Shown: positions 9,145-19,195 of the stretch, piece after piece
How the letters are laid out: each line of letters opens with the position of its first letter
How positions within the stretch are numbered: the stretch's first letter is position 1
Origin: an uncultured Muribaculum sp.
GTDB lineage: Bacteria; Bacteroidota; Bacteroidia; Bacteroidales; Muribaculaceae
Reading direction: 5' to 3'
DNA: 64,000 nt
Assembly: GCA_910578835.1 (NCBI GenBank)
Contig: CAJTSK010000010.1
Span: 1-64,000, forward strand
Notes under the pieces: model-generated
What the model was told of the DNA's origin: nothing
Seen by the model: the letters and a program-made list of their open reading frames with translations, nothing else
Databases searched by the model: none
Translations under genes and position numbers: made by a program

Positions 9145-10923
9145 TTATGACATTGTAAGATGAAAATCTTCAATAATGGTATTGAGATAGGAGTGTTTTT
9201 GGCGCATATAGTTATACACCTCGCTGTCGGTAAGCGATGCACTCGTAGCCTGACCTTTATTAAGAGCAATGTCAAGGGTCACCTCGTCATTGTCAAGCCT
9301 GTCGCGCAACTCTCCTATCAACACACCGTAAGACTGCCTGATGCTGTCGCGTATCGCCTCGCTTTCTACCGTGGCGGCAAAAGCATTGCCCGACGTGCGC
9401 ACAGGCGATGCCATCCTCATTGCATTGACAAGCAGATGCTCCTTGGGATGGGCGCCGATAATCGCTTTCCACGCTGCGGCAAACTGCTCGTCAGTAAACG
9501 GAGTATTGCGTTGCGCGCGGGTCGCCGTCGGGCTTTTCTCGGCAACGTCACCTGATACCACAGGCTGCTTAAGCGAAAGTCCCGGAGTACGCAACGTAGT
9601 GCGCCTCGGTGTCGCCGCAGGAGGCGGAGGCACATTGATTGCCCCATATTTACCCGCAGGTTCGCTCGTTGACGGTACAGCTTGCGTGGCAGCCGGTCGT
9701 GCCGGAGCAGCAACAGTAGCCTGCGATGAAGCCGGAGTAGCGGCAACCGGGGAAGCCGGTTGCTGCGGCGTGGTGCCCGATTGTGTTATCGGGCGTAACC
9801 GCCCCTCTCCTGCGCCGCTATCGGGCGAGGGGCTGACCGCTTGGCACAGTTTTATGAGCGTAAGCTCTACAAGCAGCTGCTTATTGGTTGCTATGCGGTA
9901 ATTTAGGTCGGCATCGTTACACAGCGACATAGCCTTGTAAAGGAACTCGGGCATACATCGTGCCGCTACCTGTGCCATCTCCTTGCGAGCCTCGTCACTC
10001 GCCTCCAGCAAGGAGATTGTCGAACCGTCGCGCGCCACCATCAGGTCACGGAAATGCGAAGCAAGACCATTGATGAAAAATTGCGAGTCAAAACCCTTGT
10101 CCCTGATTTCCTTGTATATGAGAAGTGAAGTCGCGACATCGCCTTTCAGAAATGCATCGGTAAGGCGGTCGTAATATCCGTAATCAAGTATATTGAGATT
10201 TTCTATCGTAGCATGGTAAGTGACATTGCCCATAGTCGAGGCAGCCACCTGGTCAAATATCGACAAGGCGTCACGCATGGCTCCGTCAGCCTTGCGGGCA
10301 ATCACGTTAAGAGCCGACGCTTCAGTTGTTATGCCCTCATTGGATGCCACATATTGCAGATGCTCGACCATATCCTGAATTGTGATACGGTTAAAGTCGT
10401 AAACCTGACAGCGCGAGAGTATCGTAGGGATAATCTTATGCTTCTCCGTGGTGGCAAGTATGAATACCACATACGACGGCGGCTCTTCAAGCGTCTTAAG
10501 AAACGCATTGAATGCGGCAGTGGTGAGCATGTGAACCTCATCGACGATAAACACCCTGTACTTCGCGTTGACCGGAGGTATCTGCACCTGGTCAACAAGT
10601 TCGCGTATGTCATCCACTCCGTTGTTGGAAGCAGCGTCAAGCTCGATGATATTCAGTGAGTTTCCCTTGTTGAATTCAAGGCATGACTGACACTCGTTGC
10701 AAGCCTCGCCCTCGGGGGTGCGATGCTCGCAGTTGATTGTCTTGGCAAAGATACGCGCACACGATGTCTTGCCGACACCACGCGAGCCACAAAACAGGTA
10801 GGCATGAGCGAGACGCTCCTTGCTTATCGAATTTCGCAGCGTGGCGGTAAGCGCTTTTTGCCCCACGACACTACTGAATGTCGAGGGGCGGTATTTTCGC
10901 GCTGATACGATATAGTTTTCCAT
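9145..10923 (-). CDS. dnaX: DNA polymerase III subunits gamma and tau
   Basis: Clamp-loader ATPase of the replisome. The 592-residue protein has the P-loop CGSRGVGKTSCARIFAK, a zinc-binding cluster (C..CNECQSC), the DEVHML Walker B motif, and the arginine finger in ILSRCQVYDF. The middle (about 380-460) is a proline/alanine-rich low-complexity linker, followed by a tau-like C-terminal region. No slippery A-run typical of the programmed frameshift in enterobacteria was seen, so a single tau-type product is likely. TATCTTTG (plus 10942-10949) sits just upstream as a -7 box. Confidence 0.96.
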   Translation of the reverse strand: MENYIVSARKYRPSTFSSVVGQKALTATLRNSISKERLAHAYLFCGSRGVGKTSCARIFAKTINCEHRTPEGEACNECQSCLEFNKGNSLNIIELDAASNNGVDDIRELVDQVQIPPVNAKYRVFIVDEVHMLTTAAFNAFLKTLEEPPSYVVFILATTEKHKIIPTILSRCQVYDFNRITIQDMVEHLQYVASNEGITTEASALNVIARKADGAMRDALSIFDQVAASTMGNVTYHATIENLNILDYGYYDRLTDAFLKGDVATSLLIYKEIRDKGFDSQFFINGLASHFRDLMVARDGSTISLLEASDEARKEMAQVAARCMPEFLYKAMSLCNDADLNYRIATNKQLLVELTLIKLCQAVSPSPDSGAGEGRLRPITQSGTTPQQPASPVAATPASSQATVAAPARPAATQAVPSTSEPAGKYGAINVPPPPAATPRRTTLRTPGLSLKQPVVSGDVAEKSPTATRAQRNTPFTDEQFAAAWKAIIGAHPKEHLLVNAMRMASPVRTSGNAFAATVESEAIRDSIRQSYGVLIGELRDRLDNDEVTLDIALNKGQATSASLTDSEVYNYMRQKHSYLNTIIEDFHLTMS

Positions 10924-10976
10924 TGATTTTCCTTTCTATTACAAAGATAAGGAAAATAGTTGACAATGGAAAGTTA

Positions 10977-11035
10977 AGAGCACGTTCCTTAAAATTTCGG
11001 GGCCGTAGGGGTCGAAATTTTAAGGAACGCGCTCT
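10977..11035. terminator. long inverted repeat at the end of the TonB receptor gene
   Basis: Arms 10977-10999 and 11013-11035 form a 23-base-pair stem with a single A-C mismatch and a 13-base G-rich loop. It overlaps the stop codon of the receptor gene. There is no clear U-run on either strand, so it may be a processing or rho-dependent terminator hairpin, or a mobile palindrome, rather than a classical intrinsic terminator. Confidence 0.6.
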
Positions 11036-12887
11036 AAAACTTAAACTCCACTCCTCCCATCAAGGTGATGCCGGGCATAGGGCAACCGTAGACAATCTCG
11101 TAATGACGGTTAAGGATGTTGTCGGCTTTCACGAGTAAGGTCACGGGCACCTTGGCGCGGAGAGTATAGGCTGCTCTTGCGTCAAGTAGCGTGTAATTGC
11201 TCTTCACTACAGGGTCAAGATTGGTGTAAAGGCTCCAGATAGTGGTGTTTTCAAGCGTGAAGCGGAAATCACCGGGAGCGTAATCCACCTTTGCGTTAAG
11301 CTTGTTTTTAGGTGCGGCAAGCAAGGGCGCGTCAGTATGGAGATAACTGTAATTGGCACTCACACTCCACTCCTTGTTGATAATAAATGTAGCGTCTGCC
11401 TCAAAACCCTTGTTGATAAACTTGCCCGTGTTCATATTCTTCGGGCGCCCGTCAATCATGCGGGTCTGAATCATATCCTTTCCATTGATATAAAATAATG
11501 AGACACCTACGTCAAGACGCCCTTCAAGGAAACGCTGGCGCAACTCGACCTCATAGTTGTACATATATTCGGGCTTAAGGTCGGGATTTGCCGGAGCATA
11601 CAGGTAAAGTTCCCGCAAATTAGGGGCACGGAAACCCTTTCCAAATGAGAATTTCATTGTAGAGCCTTTAAATGGCGCAGCCACAAGACCTGCCTGAGGC
11701 ACCCATTCGTTGCCATACTGCGAGCTATGCTGCAATCTCACTCCCGCATTGACCGACAACAGGTCGCCCCAGAAACCCTGCTGCATCATAACGTAACCGG
11801 CAATCTCGTTTTCGTGAGCCTTGAACTCGGCACTGCGCTTTGCAGGGTCCTCCTTGTCAGTATTCCAGTTGTGACCGCCCCAGTGCACGAAGTCCAAGCC
11901 GAGCGACAGGTCGGCATCACGCCATGGATTGACAGTCTGATAAAGCGTGAAGCCCATATTGTAGTCAGTCGAATTAAACAGGTAGTCGCGTGGAGTCTCC
12001 CCGGGCGCATATCCGTCGTCAACCTTGTTACGCCCCCAGTTGATGTAGGCCTGTACGCCACCCGAGAAATGCTCGTAGACATCTTTTGCATATATCGAGG
12101 CGGTACCACGCTGCAGGCGGGTCCACATGCTTAACAGCGGGCTTTGGATGGTGCCGGGATTATTGGCGCGTGTCTGCGACATATCTACGTTGGCACCTGT
12201 CTGCCAATGACGAGATGCATCATACTGCACCTGCACAAATTCATTTGCAAGCCAAAACTCGCTGCCTTCACGGTTGCCATTGCTACGGTCAACCTGACCG
12301 GCAACCGTCGCACTCAGTTTCCCTTTCTTGATGCCGGTAGATACACCGAATTTCTGGGTCGAGAAAGAGCCAAACATGGCACGTGCCGAGCCAAACACGC
12401 CGTCACGGACAGGCCGGCGCGTAATGATATTGACCGAACCGCCCATCGCATTGGAGCCGTAAAGCAACGACGACGGACCTTTGACCACTTCGACACGCTC
12501 AACCCCGTTAGTCACATATGTGTCGGGGAGAGAATGACCGAACACGCCTGCCCACTGCGGCTGCCCGTCAATAAGAAACAACACCTTGTTACCCTGACCA
12601 ACACCACGTATATTGACAGTTCCGGCACTTCCGCCCGACACTCCGTAACCCATAAATCCGCGTTCGGTGACAAAAAGCCCCGGCACATTATTAACCATAA
12701 TGGGCAGCAAAGAGGTCTCAGCCGAGCGCTCAATGACCTCATTGTTAATCATTGTCACGTCAAGGGGGAGCAACTCTACCTTAGTCTTGGCAGGTGCGGT
12801 GACTGTAGTCGTAGGCAACATGACCGTATCAGCCATAGTGGCGGTTGCCGACAATGCCATTGCGGCAATAATCGTAGAAAGTGACAT
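11034..12887 (-). CDS. TonB-dependent outer membrane receptor
   Basis: A 617-residue outer-membrane protein: signal peptide (about 1-19), a periplasmic plug domain (about 45-155, with SGGSAGTVNIRGVG and VEVVKGPSSLLYGSNAMGG), then a 22-strand-type beta-barrel ending in an aromatic residue (VEFKF). It imports a ligand bound too large for porins using TonB energy. Its size and plug resemble vitamin B12/siderophore receptors rather than SusC, which is much longer. No SusD partner or cobalamin riboswitch is visible nearby, so the ligand is unknown. Confidence 0.92.
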   Translation of the reverse strand: MSLSTIIAAMALSATATMADTVMLPTTTVTAPAKTKVELLPLDVTMINNEVIERSAETSLLPIMVNNVPGLFVTERGFMGYGVSGGSAGTVNIRGVGQGNKVLFLIDGQPQWAGVFGHSLPDTYVTNGVERVEVVKGPSSLLYGSNAMGGSVNIITRRPVRDGVFGSARAMFGSFSTQKFGVSTGIKKGKLSATVAGQVDRSNGNREGSEFWLANEFVQVQYDASRHWQTGANVDMSQTRANNPGTIQSPLLSMWTRLQRGTASIYAKDVYEHFSGGVQAYINWGRNKVDDGYAPGETPRDYLFNSTDYNMGFTLYQTVNPWRDADLSLGLDFVHWGGHNWNTDKEDPAKRSAEFKAHENEIAGYVMMQQGFWGDLLSVNAGVRLQHSSQYGNEWVPQAGLVAAPFKGSTMKFSFGKGFRAPNLRELYLYAPANPDLKPEYMYNYEVELRQRFLEGRLDVGVSLFYINGKDMIQTRMIDGRPKNMNTGKFINKGFEADATFIINKEWSVSANYSYLHTDAPLLAAPKNKLNAKVDYAPGDFRFTLENTTIWSLYTNLDPVVKSNYTLLDARAAYTLRAKVPVTLLVKADNILNRHYEIVYGCPMPGITLMGGVEFKF

Positions 12888-13082
12888 ATTTTTCTTGAAT
12901 TTTGATTTTTGATAATGTGATTTTTACCGGTCACCCGGCATTTAGGCGAAACTCGACTATTGCATAAACATAATTATCCGATAATTGGTTCAAACAACAT
13001 AAAAAAAAGCTACAGGAGCGTATCAAATTAATAATGACACACTCCCGTAGAAATATTTTAATGATAGCCGTGGTTACCGCGA

Positions 13083-14774
13083 TTAGATAGCGTCATCTTC
13101 CACGCCGTCAACCGGGTCGAGGGCAGGCGCATCGGCAGTAGCAGCCTCAAGCTTCTTCATGATAGAGAATATAAAGGCGGCAGAAACAAGACATATCGCG
13201 ATAAGAATGCCCCAAAGCGCAGCGGTTGACACCTTGCCCCATAGCACCATAGGTATTGACACAAGGTAGTTACCTACAGCAGTAGCGGCAAACCATCCAC
13301 CCATCATCGAACCCTTCAATTTGGGAGGAGCGACCTTGCTGACAAACGAGATACCCATCGGTGAGAGAAGCAACTCGGCAAAAGTAAGAAGCAGATAGGT
13401 ACCGATAAGCCAGTTGGGCGAAACGGCGGCAGAAGTGCCGACAATAGCAAGTGAACCGACACACATCACACCGTAGGCAACTGCAGCCATGAGCATACCG
13501 TAACCAATCTTGCGGGGTGCGGAAGGCTCTTTTTTCTTCTTGGCAAGCCATCCGAAAAACGCAAGGCTTACCGGAGTAAGAGCTACCACGTAGAAGGGGT
13601 TGAACTGCTGATACTGCTGCGGCTGAATACCGGTCAACGGCTCGGGAGTAGTACCATAGAAGTAATATAGCGCCCATGCCACGAGTCCGAGTATCGCCAC
13701 TGAGATAACACGGCTGAGATTGCTCTTGCTCTGGAACAGGTTGAACAGTGCATATACTCCGACAGCTACGCTAAGAAGCGCCCACACATTAAATCCGATA
13801 CGGGTCCAGCCGGTAGCCTCAGGCGAGGTGCAGGTCTTGGCAAATTCCGTAAGAGTGGCGCCATTCTGATGGAACACCATCCAGAAGAAGATAACCACAG
13901 CAAACACGAGCAAGAGAGCTACCACGCGCTGCTTGGTCTGAGCGGGAGTAAGCTCCGGTCCGGTCGACTCGGCAGCCTTTGCTGCAGGATTCTTTTTGTC
14001 GTGAAGGATGTGGGCATAAGTCTTTCTTCCAAGGAAATATATGAGGAAGCTCACAATCAGCGAAGCACATGCCACGGCAAAGCCGTAGCTGTAACCTGTG
14101 GTAAGAGTAGTGATATATTGCGAAGCCCATGCAGCGAGGTCGGCACCCGGCATCATTCCTGCTTCAGTGGCGGTGGCGATAATCTCGGCTCCGTTCTCAG
14201 CTCCGTCAAGATACTGGTTGCAGAGCGCGGGAAGAGTGCTGACATAGGTAAGTCCCTTTGCCTTCATCGCGAGGTTACACATCGCGGTAGCCGCCATGGG
14301 AGCAAACATAGAGCCGATGTTGATAGCCATGTAGAAAAGGGAAAATGCTGCATCACGCTGTCCGCTGAAACGGGCATTGTTGTACAGGTCGCCCACCATC
14401 ACCTGAAGATTGCCCTTAAACAATCCCGTACCGATGGCGATAAGGAGCAGCGATGCACAAAGTATCACAAGAGAAGAAGTACTGCGAATCTCAGTAGGAA
14501 TCGCCATAATCATATATCCGACAAACATAACTGCGATACCGGTGACCACACACTTGGAGAAACTCCAGCGGTCAGCGACCCAGCCGCCTATCAGAGGCAT
14601 GAAATATACAAGAGCGAGGAAGCCTGCGTAAATCTGACCTGACACCGTTGAGTCAAATCCAAATTTCGCCTGCAGGAATAGCAAGAAAATTGCGAGCATC
14701 GTGTAATAGCCGAAGCGCTCACCGGTATTGGCGAGCGAAAGCACATACAGTCCTGCCGGTTGATTTTTAAACAT
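13083..14774 (-). CDS. POT-family di-/tripeptide proton symporter
   Basis: A 563-residue major-facilitator-type membrane protein of the proton-dependent oligopeptide transporter family. The first helix carries the family's E..ER-like motif (NTGERFGYYTML); GIGTGLFKGNLQVMVGDLY and the FSLFYMAINIGSM signature follow. There are about 14 hydrophobic segments and a cytoplasmic acidic tail. It probably imports small peptides produced by secreted proteases such as those encoded at 15260 and 21030. It stands 41 bases after sufE on the same strand. Confidence 0.93.
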   Translation of the reverse strand: MFKNQPAGLYVLSLANTGERFGYYTMLAIFLLFLQAKFGFDSTVSGQIYAGFLALVYFMPLIGGWVADRWSFSKCVVTGIAVMFVGYMIMAIPTEIRSTSSLVILCASLLLIAIGTGLFKGNLQVMVGDLYNNARFSGQRDAAFSLFYMAINIGSMFAPMAATAMCNLAMKAKGLTYVSTLPALCNQYLDGAENGAEIIATATEAGMMPGADLAAWASQYITTLTTGYSYGFAVACASLIVSFLIYFLGRKTYAHILHDKKNPAAKAAESTGPELTPAQTKQRVVALLLVFAVVIFFWMVFHQNGATLTEFAKTCTSPEATGWTRIGFNVWALLSVAVGVYALFNLFQSKSNLSRVISVAILGLVAWALYYFYGTTPEPLTGIQPQQYQQFNPFYVVALTPVSLAFFGWLAKKKKEPSAPRKIGYGMLMAAVAYGVMCVGSLAIVGTSAAVSPNWLIGTYLLLTFAELLLSPMGISFVSKVAPPKLKGSMMGGWFAATAVGNYLVSIPMVLWGKVSTAALWGILIAICLVSAAFIFSIMKKLEAATADAPALDPVDGVEDDAI

Positions 14775-14815
14775 AAATGATTGGTGTTATTATAATTAAT
14801 ATTTCAATTGGTTTA

Positions 14816-15250
14816 CTACTTTTCCGCATCAAGTTTTGCCTTGTAAGCCACGGCGTAAAGCTTCATCTGCTTCACCAGTGCCGCCAGTCCGTTGCTGCGG
14901 GTGGGCGACAAGTGCTCGGCAAGACCGATTTTTTCGATAAAATACAGGTCAGAGTCAAGAATCTCGTCGGGGGTGTGACCTGAAAGCACCTTTATAAGCA
15001 GGCTTATAATGCCTTTCACTATTATCGCATCGCTATCGGCGGTAAACTCGATTTTTCCGTCAGGGGTCAAATCGGCATTCAGCCATGCACGGCTCTGGCA
15101 CCCCTCGATAAGATTTTGAGGTATGTGACCCGACTCCGGCATGGGAGGAAGCGCGTTTCCAAGGTCGATTATATATGCGTAGCGGTCCATCCAGTCGTCA
15201 ATGTCGCTGAATTCCTCCACTATTTCGTCTTGTTGCTGGTTTATAGTCAT
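14816..15250 (-). CDS. sufE: SufE-family sulfur-acceptor protein
   Basis: Cytoplasmic protein that accepts persulfide sulfur from cysteine desulfurase SufS for iron-sulfur cluster assembly. At 144 residues it has the normal SufE length. The active cysteine is in the conserved EGCQSRAW motif (about residues 49-56). No suf operon accompanies it; it lies 9 bases after an M28 peptidase gene. Members of this family outside suf operons can serve other desulfurases, so the partner is inferred only. Confidence 0.9.
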   Translation of the reverse strand: MTINQQQDEIVEEFSDIDDWMDRYAYIIDLGNALPPMPESGHIPQNLIEGCQSRAWLNADLTPDGKIEFTADSDAIIVKGIISLLIKVLSGHTPDEILDSDLYFIEKIGLAEHLSPTRSNGLAALVKQMKLYAVAYKAKLDAEK

Positions 15251-15259
15251 GATGTTATG

Positions 15260-16258
15260 TTATTTACTTATTTTCTCGTTATAAATAGTATTTGCTACCG
15301 TCTGGCCTACGGCTTTCAGCGTAGCCTTGTCGATATGGTTCATGTCGTCAGACACCGTGTGCCACACCGGCGAAAAAGAGCCGGTAGAAGGATGACTACA
15401 CTCGATTATGTCGATACATGGTATGCCGGCGCGATTGATAAATATATGGTCGTCAGTGATACCGCCACGCACTCCGTTAAGGAAATACTTGTCATATCCT
15501 GCAGCCGAAGCGTTGCCCCATACCTTGTCATTTATATTTTCAGCATATTCCTGCGAGAGATACTCGCGGTAAAACTTGGCGTCTATGCCGCCTACCATGT
15601 CAAGCAGGATACCGTAGCGAGGCGTGTTTTCTGCCACATAAGGCATATGCTTGACCCAATATTGTGTGCCGAGACACCATGTCTCCTCGCTGCTGCCCCA
15701 TGAGCTGCTGTTGCCCGAATCCTCACCGTCGACAAAGAGCAGGTCGACACCTATTTCGGGTGACTTTTCGTTGAAATTGCGTGCAAGCTCCAGAAGCACC
15801 CCTACCCCGCTGGCACCGTCATTGGCTCCCGGGACAGGCGTATTCCTCTTGTTGACATCAGGGTCGGCATCAGCCCAGGGACGTGTATCCCAGTGAGCCA
15901 CAAGCAAAATCCTGTCATCCTGTTCCGGATTGTAGCGCGCCATGATATTGGTCAGCGACATGCCGGTGCCAAGATAATTGGCAGTGGTGAAATTTTGCTC
16001 GACAATGGTGTCGGCGCCAAAACGTCGTAGCTGACTTACTATATACTCCTTACAAGCCGCATGTCCCTCGCTGTCAGGTATGCGCGGACCGAAATCGACT
16101 TGCGCCTTGACATAGTTATAAGCGCTGTCGGCACTGAATTTCACGGGAAAAATCGCACCCTGCTCTTCCATGACCTGTGTCTTGGCTTTGTTTCCGTCAC
16201 CTTTACACGACATAGCGGAAATCAACATTAGTGCCAAGACAAAATGAATGCACTTCAT
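15260..16258 (-). CDS. M28-family zinc peptidase / glutaminyl cyclase-like lipoprotein
   Basis: A 332-residue lipoprotein with a signal sequence ending in the lipobox ISAMSC. The zinc-binding pattern of the M28 fold is complete: LVAHWDTRP (His, Asp), GANDGASGVGVLLELA (bridging Asp), LLFVDGEDSG (Glu), the later aspartate in LLDMVGG, and HTVSDDMNHID (His). Sequences of this size in Bacteroidetes are either aminopeptidases or glutaminyl-peptide cyclotransferases that cap N-terminal glutamine; the two cannot be separated here. It is probably co-transcribed with sufE. Confidence 0.88.
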   Translation of the reverse strand: MKCIHFVLALMLISAMSCKGDGNKAKTQVMEEQGAIFPVKFSADSAYNYVKAQVDFGPRIPDSEGHAACKEYIVSQLRRFGADTIVEQNFTTANYLGTGMSLTNIMARYNPEQDDRILLVAHWDTRPWADADPDVNKRNTPVPGANDGASGVGVLLELARNFNEKSPEIGVDLLFVDGEDSGNSSSWGSSEETWCLGTQYWVKHMPYVAENTPRYGILLDMVGGIDAKFYREYLSQEYAENINDKVWGNASAAGYDKYFLNGVRGGITDDHIFINRAGIPCIDIIECSHPSTGSFSPVWHTVSDDMNHIDKATLKAVGQTVANTIYNEKISK

Positions 16259-16339
16259 AATCGGTTTACTATTAATTGACTTTCAAAGTTACAAAAAAGT
16301 GACAAAACGACAACGAGTGCATGGGGCAACCTATTGTTT

Positions 16340-17767
16340 TTATGGATTTTTTAACTTTTTAAGGGTTTTGGTATGGGTCACGCACTCAGGCACCTCCGGC
16401 AAAAAGTGGGTGACATAGATTAGCGTCGGGTGGTCACGGCGAACGATAGTGTTAATAACCGCCTTGACACTTCGCTTGCGGGCGGCATCAAGTCCATGAA
16501 GCGGCTCGTCAAGTATCAGCAGGTCGGGATGCTTGATAAAAGTGCGCGCTATCAGCACAAGCCTCTGCTCGCCGGTCGACAAAGTCGTGTAGCGCCGGTC
16601 GGCAAGATGCTCAAGATGGAAAAGCGAGAGCCACGCCATGGCTTCTTCAGCCGCAGCACGCGATATGGCTCCGTAATTACCCGTAGTGCTGCGCAATCCT
16701 TGTGCCACTACATCCCTTACCGTCCCCTCGAAACGGAAATAAAGATGCATCTCGGGCGACACATAGCCTATGCGCCGTTTTATATCCCAGATGCTCTCTC
16801 CGGAGCCGCGGCTGCGGTCAAAGAGAGTGATGTCATTGGAATAGGCCTGCGGATTATCGGCATACACAAGACTGAGCAACACCGACTTGCCGCTTCCGTT
16901 AGGTCCGGCAAGAGCCCAGCACTCACCGCTCTTTACGAGCCACGATTCATTTTCGATTATCTTGCGCGTGCCATAGCTCACATTACACCCACGCAACTCA
17001 AGAGTCACGTCATGAGGCAGCTTCTCGCGCGGCGACTTCGGTATACGCTCCAGGTTTACGGCATAATCCATCAGTGTCATCATCGACTCACGCACAGCCG
17101 CCGCATTGCCGCGACAGTCTACAGGCTCACCTACGGTAAGCGCCTGCATCGGTATCACGATGTCGGTACAGTCGGGTATCTCCCCCGGATTACAGAGGAG
17201 CAACATCACCGATGTGCCGCGCTCGGCGATGGCGGCGATAGCCTCGTCAAACAGCACCCGCGACGCAGCGTCAAGACCGATGTAGGGGTTGTCGATTATC
17301 AACAGGTCGGGCTGTTGATACATCATATTTATTATCAGCAGTTTGCGCAGCTCACCGCTCGACAGATAGTTGACCTTCTTATGCTCCACCCCTTCCAGAT
17401 GAAGCCATGAGCAGAATTGGCGCCAAGTGTCGGTAGCGACATTGCCGCCCATGATTTCAGCCACGGTCGGAACCTCATCGTTCATTGTCGCCTCGTGGCG
17501 TTGCTGATAATACTCTACATGACATCCGCTCAGCGAGTGAATGTCGCTGAACTCGATAAACTTTATCACCGGCTTCTCACCTTCGGTCTTTATCGAATTG
17601 GTCATGATATTCCAACCCTTTTCTATTATCCTGCCGAAAGTGCTCTTTCCGCTTCCGTTGGGACCAATAACCACCGTCACCCCCGGCTCCACCGCCACAT
17701 GATGGGGATTGGAGAGAGTTACACCGATATAACGCAACGTGTCGCTTTGTAACTGAATAGTATTCAT
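16340..17767 (-). CDS. double-ATPase ABC protein, ModF-like
   Basis: A 475-residue cytoplasmic protein made of two ABC nucleotide-binding domains and no membrane segment. Each half has a P-loop (GPNGSGKSTFG near 34-44 and GPNGSGKSVLL near 288-298) and a signature (LSSGELRK; LSTGEQRL). The second Walker B is normal (LLILDEPLHGLD). The first reads LLIIDNPYIGLD, with Asn in place of the catalytic Glu, so that site is probably hydrolytically weak. ModF-like proteins are linked to molybdate uptake in other bacteria, but no mod genes are nearby and the role is uncertain. Confidence 0.85.
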   Translation of the reverse strand: MNTIQLQSDTLRYIGVTLSNPHHVAVEPGVTVVIGPNGSGKSTFGRIIEKGWNIMTNSIKTEGEKPVIKFIEFSDIHSLSGCHVEYYQQRHEATMNDEVPTVAEIMGGNVATDTWRQFCSWLHLEGVEHKKVNYLSSGELRKLLIINMMYQQPDLLIIDNPYIGLDAASRVLFDEAIAAIAERGTSVMLLLCNPGEIPDCTDIVIPMQALTVGEPVDCRGNAAAVRESMMTLMDYAVNLERIPKSPREKLPHDVTLELRGCNVSYGTRKIIENESWLVKSGECWALAGPNGSGKSVLLSLVYADNPQAYSNDITLFDRSRGSGESIWDIKRRIGYVSPEMHLYFRFEGTVRDVVAQGLRSTTGNYGAISRAAAEEAMAWLSLFHLEHLADRRYTTLSTGEQRLVLIARTFIKHPDLLILDEPLHGLDAARKRSVKAVINTIVRRDHPTLIYVTHFLPEVPECVTHTKTLKKLKNP

Positions 17768-17875
17768 GATGCAAAATTACACATTTTTATCACGGGCAAC
17801 ACCCCATATCACAATAAATGCTTAAATTTGCACATTAATTATAGACGAAAACAATAACTCAAACATAATAATTCG

Positions 17876-19168
17876 ATGAATTTTATTGAAGAATTAAAGT
17901 GGCGCGGAATGCTCCACACCATGATTCCGGGCACAGACGAACTTCTTGAAAAAGAGCAAGTGACAGCTTACCTCGGAATAGACCCCACCGCCGACTCTCT
18001 TCATATCGGTCACCTCTGCGGAGTGATGATACTCCGTCATTTCCAGCGTTGCGGTCACAAACCGATAGCTCTCGTGGGCGGCGCGACCGGCATGATCGGC
18101 GACCCGTCGGGAAAGTCGGCAGAGCGTAATCTTCTTGATGAGCCTACCCTGCGTCACAATCAGGAAGCTATCAAAAAGCAGCTTGCCAAATTCCTTGACT
18201 TTGAGTCTGATGCCCCCAACCGTGCAGAGCTGGTCAACAACTACGACTGGATGAAAGAATTTTCATTCCTCGACTTTGCCCGCACCATAGGCAAGCACAT
18301 CACCGTCAACTACATGATGGCTAAAGACTCTGTTAAAAAGCGTCTCAACGGCGAGGCTCGCGACGGATTGTCGTTTACCGAGTTTACCTATCAGCTTCTT
18401 CAGGGCTACGACTTCCTCCATCTCTTCGAGACCAAAGGATGTAAATTGCAGATGGGCGGTTCTGACCAGTGGGGCAACATGACCACAGGCACTGAGCTTA
18501 TACGTCGCACCAATGGCGGCGAGGCATATGCCCTCACCTGCCCGCTTATAACCAAGGCTGACGGTACCAAATTCGGTAAGACTGAAAGCGGAAATGTATG
18601 GCTTGACGCTCGCTACACCTCTCCTTACAAGTTCTACCAGTTCTGGCTAAATGTGTCAGATGAAGATGCCGAGCGCTACATCAAGATATTCACCTCTCTT
18701 CCAAAAGAGGAAATCGACTCGCTTATCGCCGAGCAGAAAGCTGACCCCGGTCTGCGTCCGCTCCAGAAGCGTCTTGCCCGCGAAGTGACCACAATGGTTC
18801 ATTCCGAAGCCGAATACAACGCAGCCGTGGAAGCATCGCAGATTCTATTCAGCAACAAGGCAGGCGAACTACTTCACAACATTGACGAGCAGACTCTCCT
18901 CGATATCTTTGAAGGAGTTGACCGCTTCGAGATTGAGCGCGCCGACCTTGACGGCTCAGTAAATCTTGCAGTGCTGCTCACCGACAAGGCAAAGGTATTC
19001 CCCAGCAAGGGCGAGCTCCGCAAGCTTGCGCAGGGCAACGGACTTTCAATCAACAAGGAGAAAGTAACCGACATAAATCTGCCGGCAACCACCGACATGC
19101 TCCTCAACGATAAGTATATCCTTGTTCAGAAAGGAAAGAAAAATTACTATCTGCTCATCGTGAAATAA
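17876..19168 (+). CDS. tyrS: tyrosyl-tRNA synthetase
   Basis: Charges tRNA-Tyr. The 430-residue class Ic synthetase has the HIGH-type motif (DSLHIGHLCG), the tyrosine-binding GGSDQWGNM segment, the KMSKS-type loop ADGTKFGKTE, and a C-terminal S4 RNA-binding domain (about 365-430). It is divergent from the ABC gene; a TAAATTTG -7 box lies at 17823-17830. A strong terminator follows. Confidence 0.97.
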   Translation: MNFIEELKWRGMLHTMIPGTDELLEKEQVTAYLGIDPTADSLHIGHLCGVMILRHFQRCGHKPIALVGGATGMIGDPSGKSAERNLLDEPTLRHNQEAIKKQLAKFLDFESDAPNRAELVNNYDWMKEFSFLDFARTIGKHITVNYMMAKDSVKKRLNGEARDGLSFTEFTYQLLQGYDFLHLFETKGCKLQMGGSDQWGNMTTGTELIRRTNGGEAYALTCPLITKADGTKFGKTESGNVWLDARYTSPYKFYQFWLNVSDEDAERYIKIFTSLPKEEIDSLIAEQKADPGLRPLQKRLAREVTTMVHSEAEYNAAVEASQILFSNKAGELLHNIDEQTLLDIFEGVDRFEIERADLDGSVNLAVLLTDKAKVFPSKGELRKLAQGNGLSINKEKVTDINLPATTDMLLNDKYILVQKGKKNYYLLIVK

Positions 19169-19195
19169 GACATTTCGCTTATCCCGATAAAAAAG

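Noticed and set aside
9145..10923. Programmed frameshift in dnaX
   Set aside because: No A-rich slippery heptamer with a following hairpin was seen near the ATPase-linker boundary, and the full-length frame is continuous.
12888..13082. Cobalamin riboswitch upstream of the TonB receptor
   Set aside because: Only a small CCGG-GTGA-CCGG hairpin is present; the conserved B12-box sequence and the long multi-helix fold are missing.
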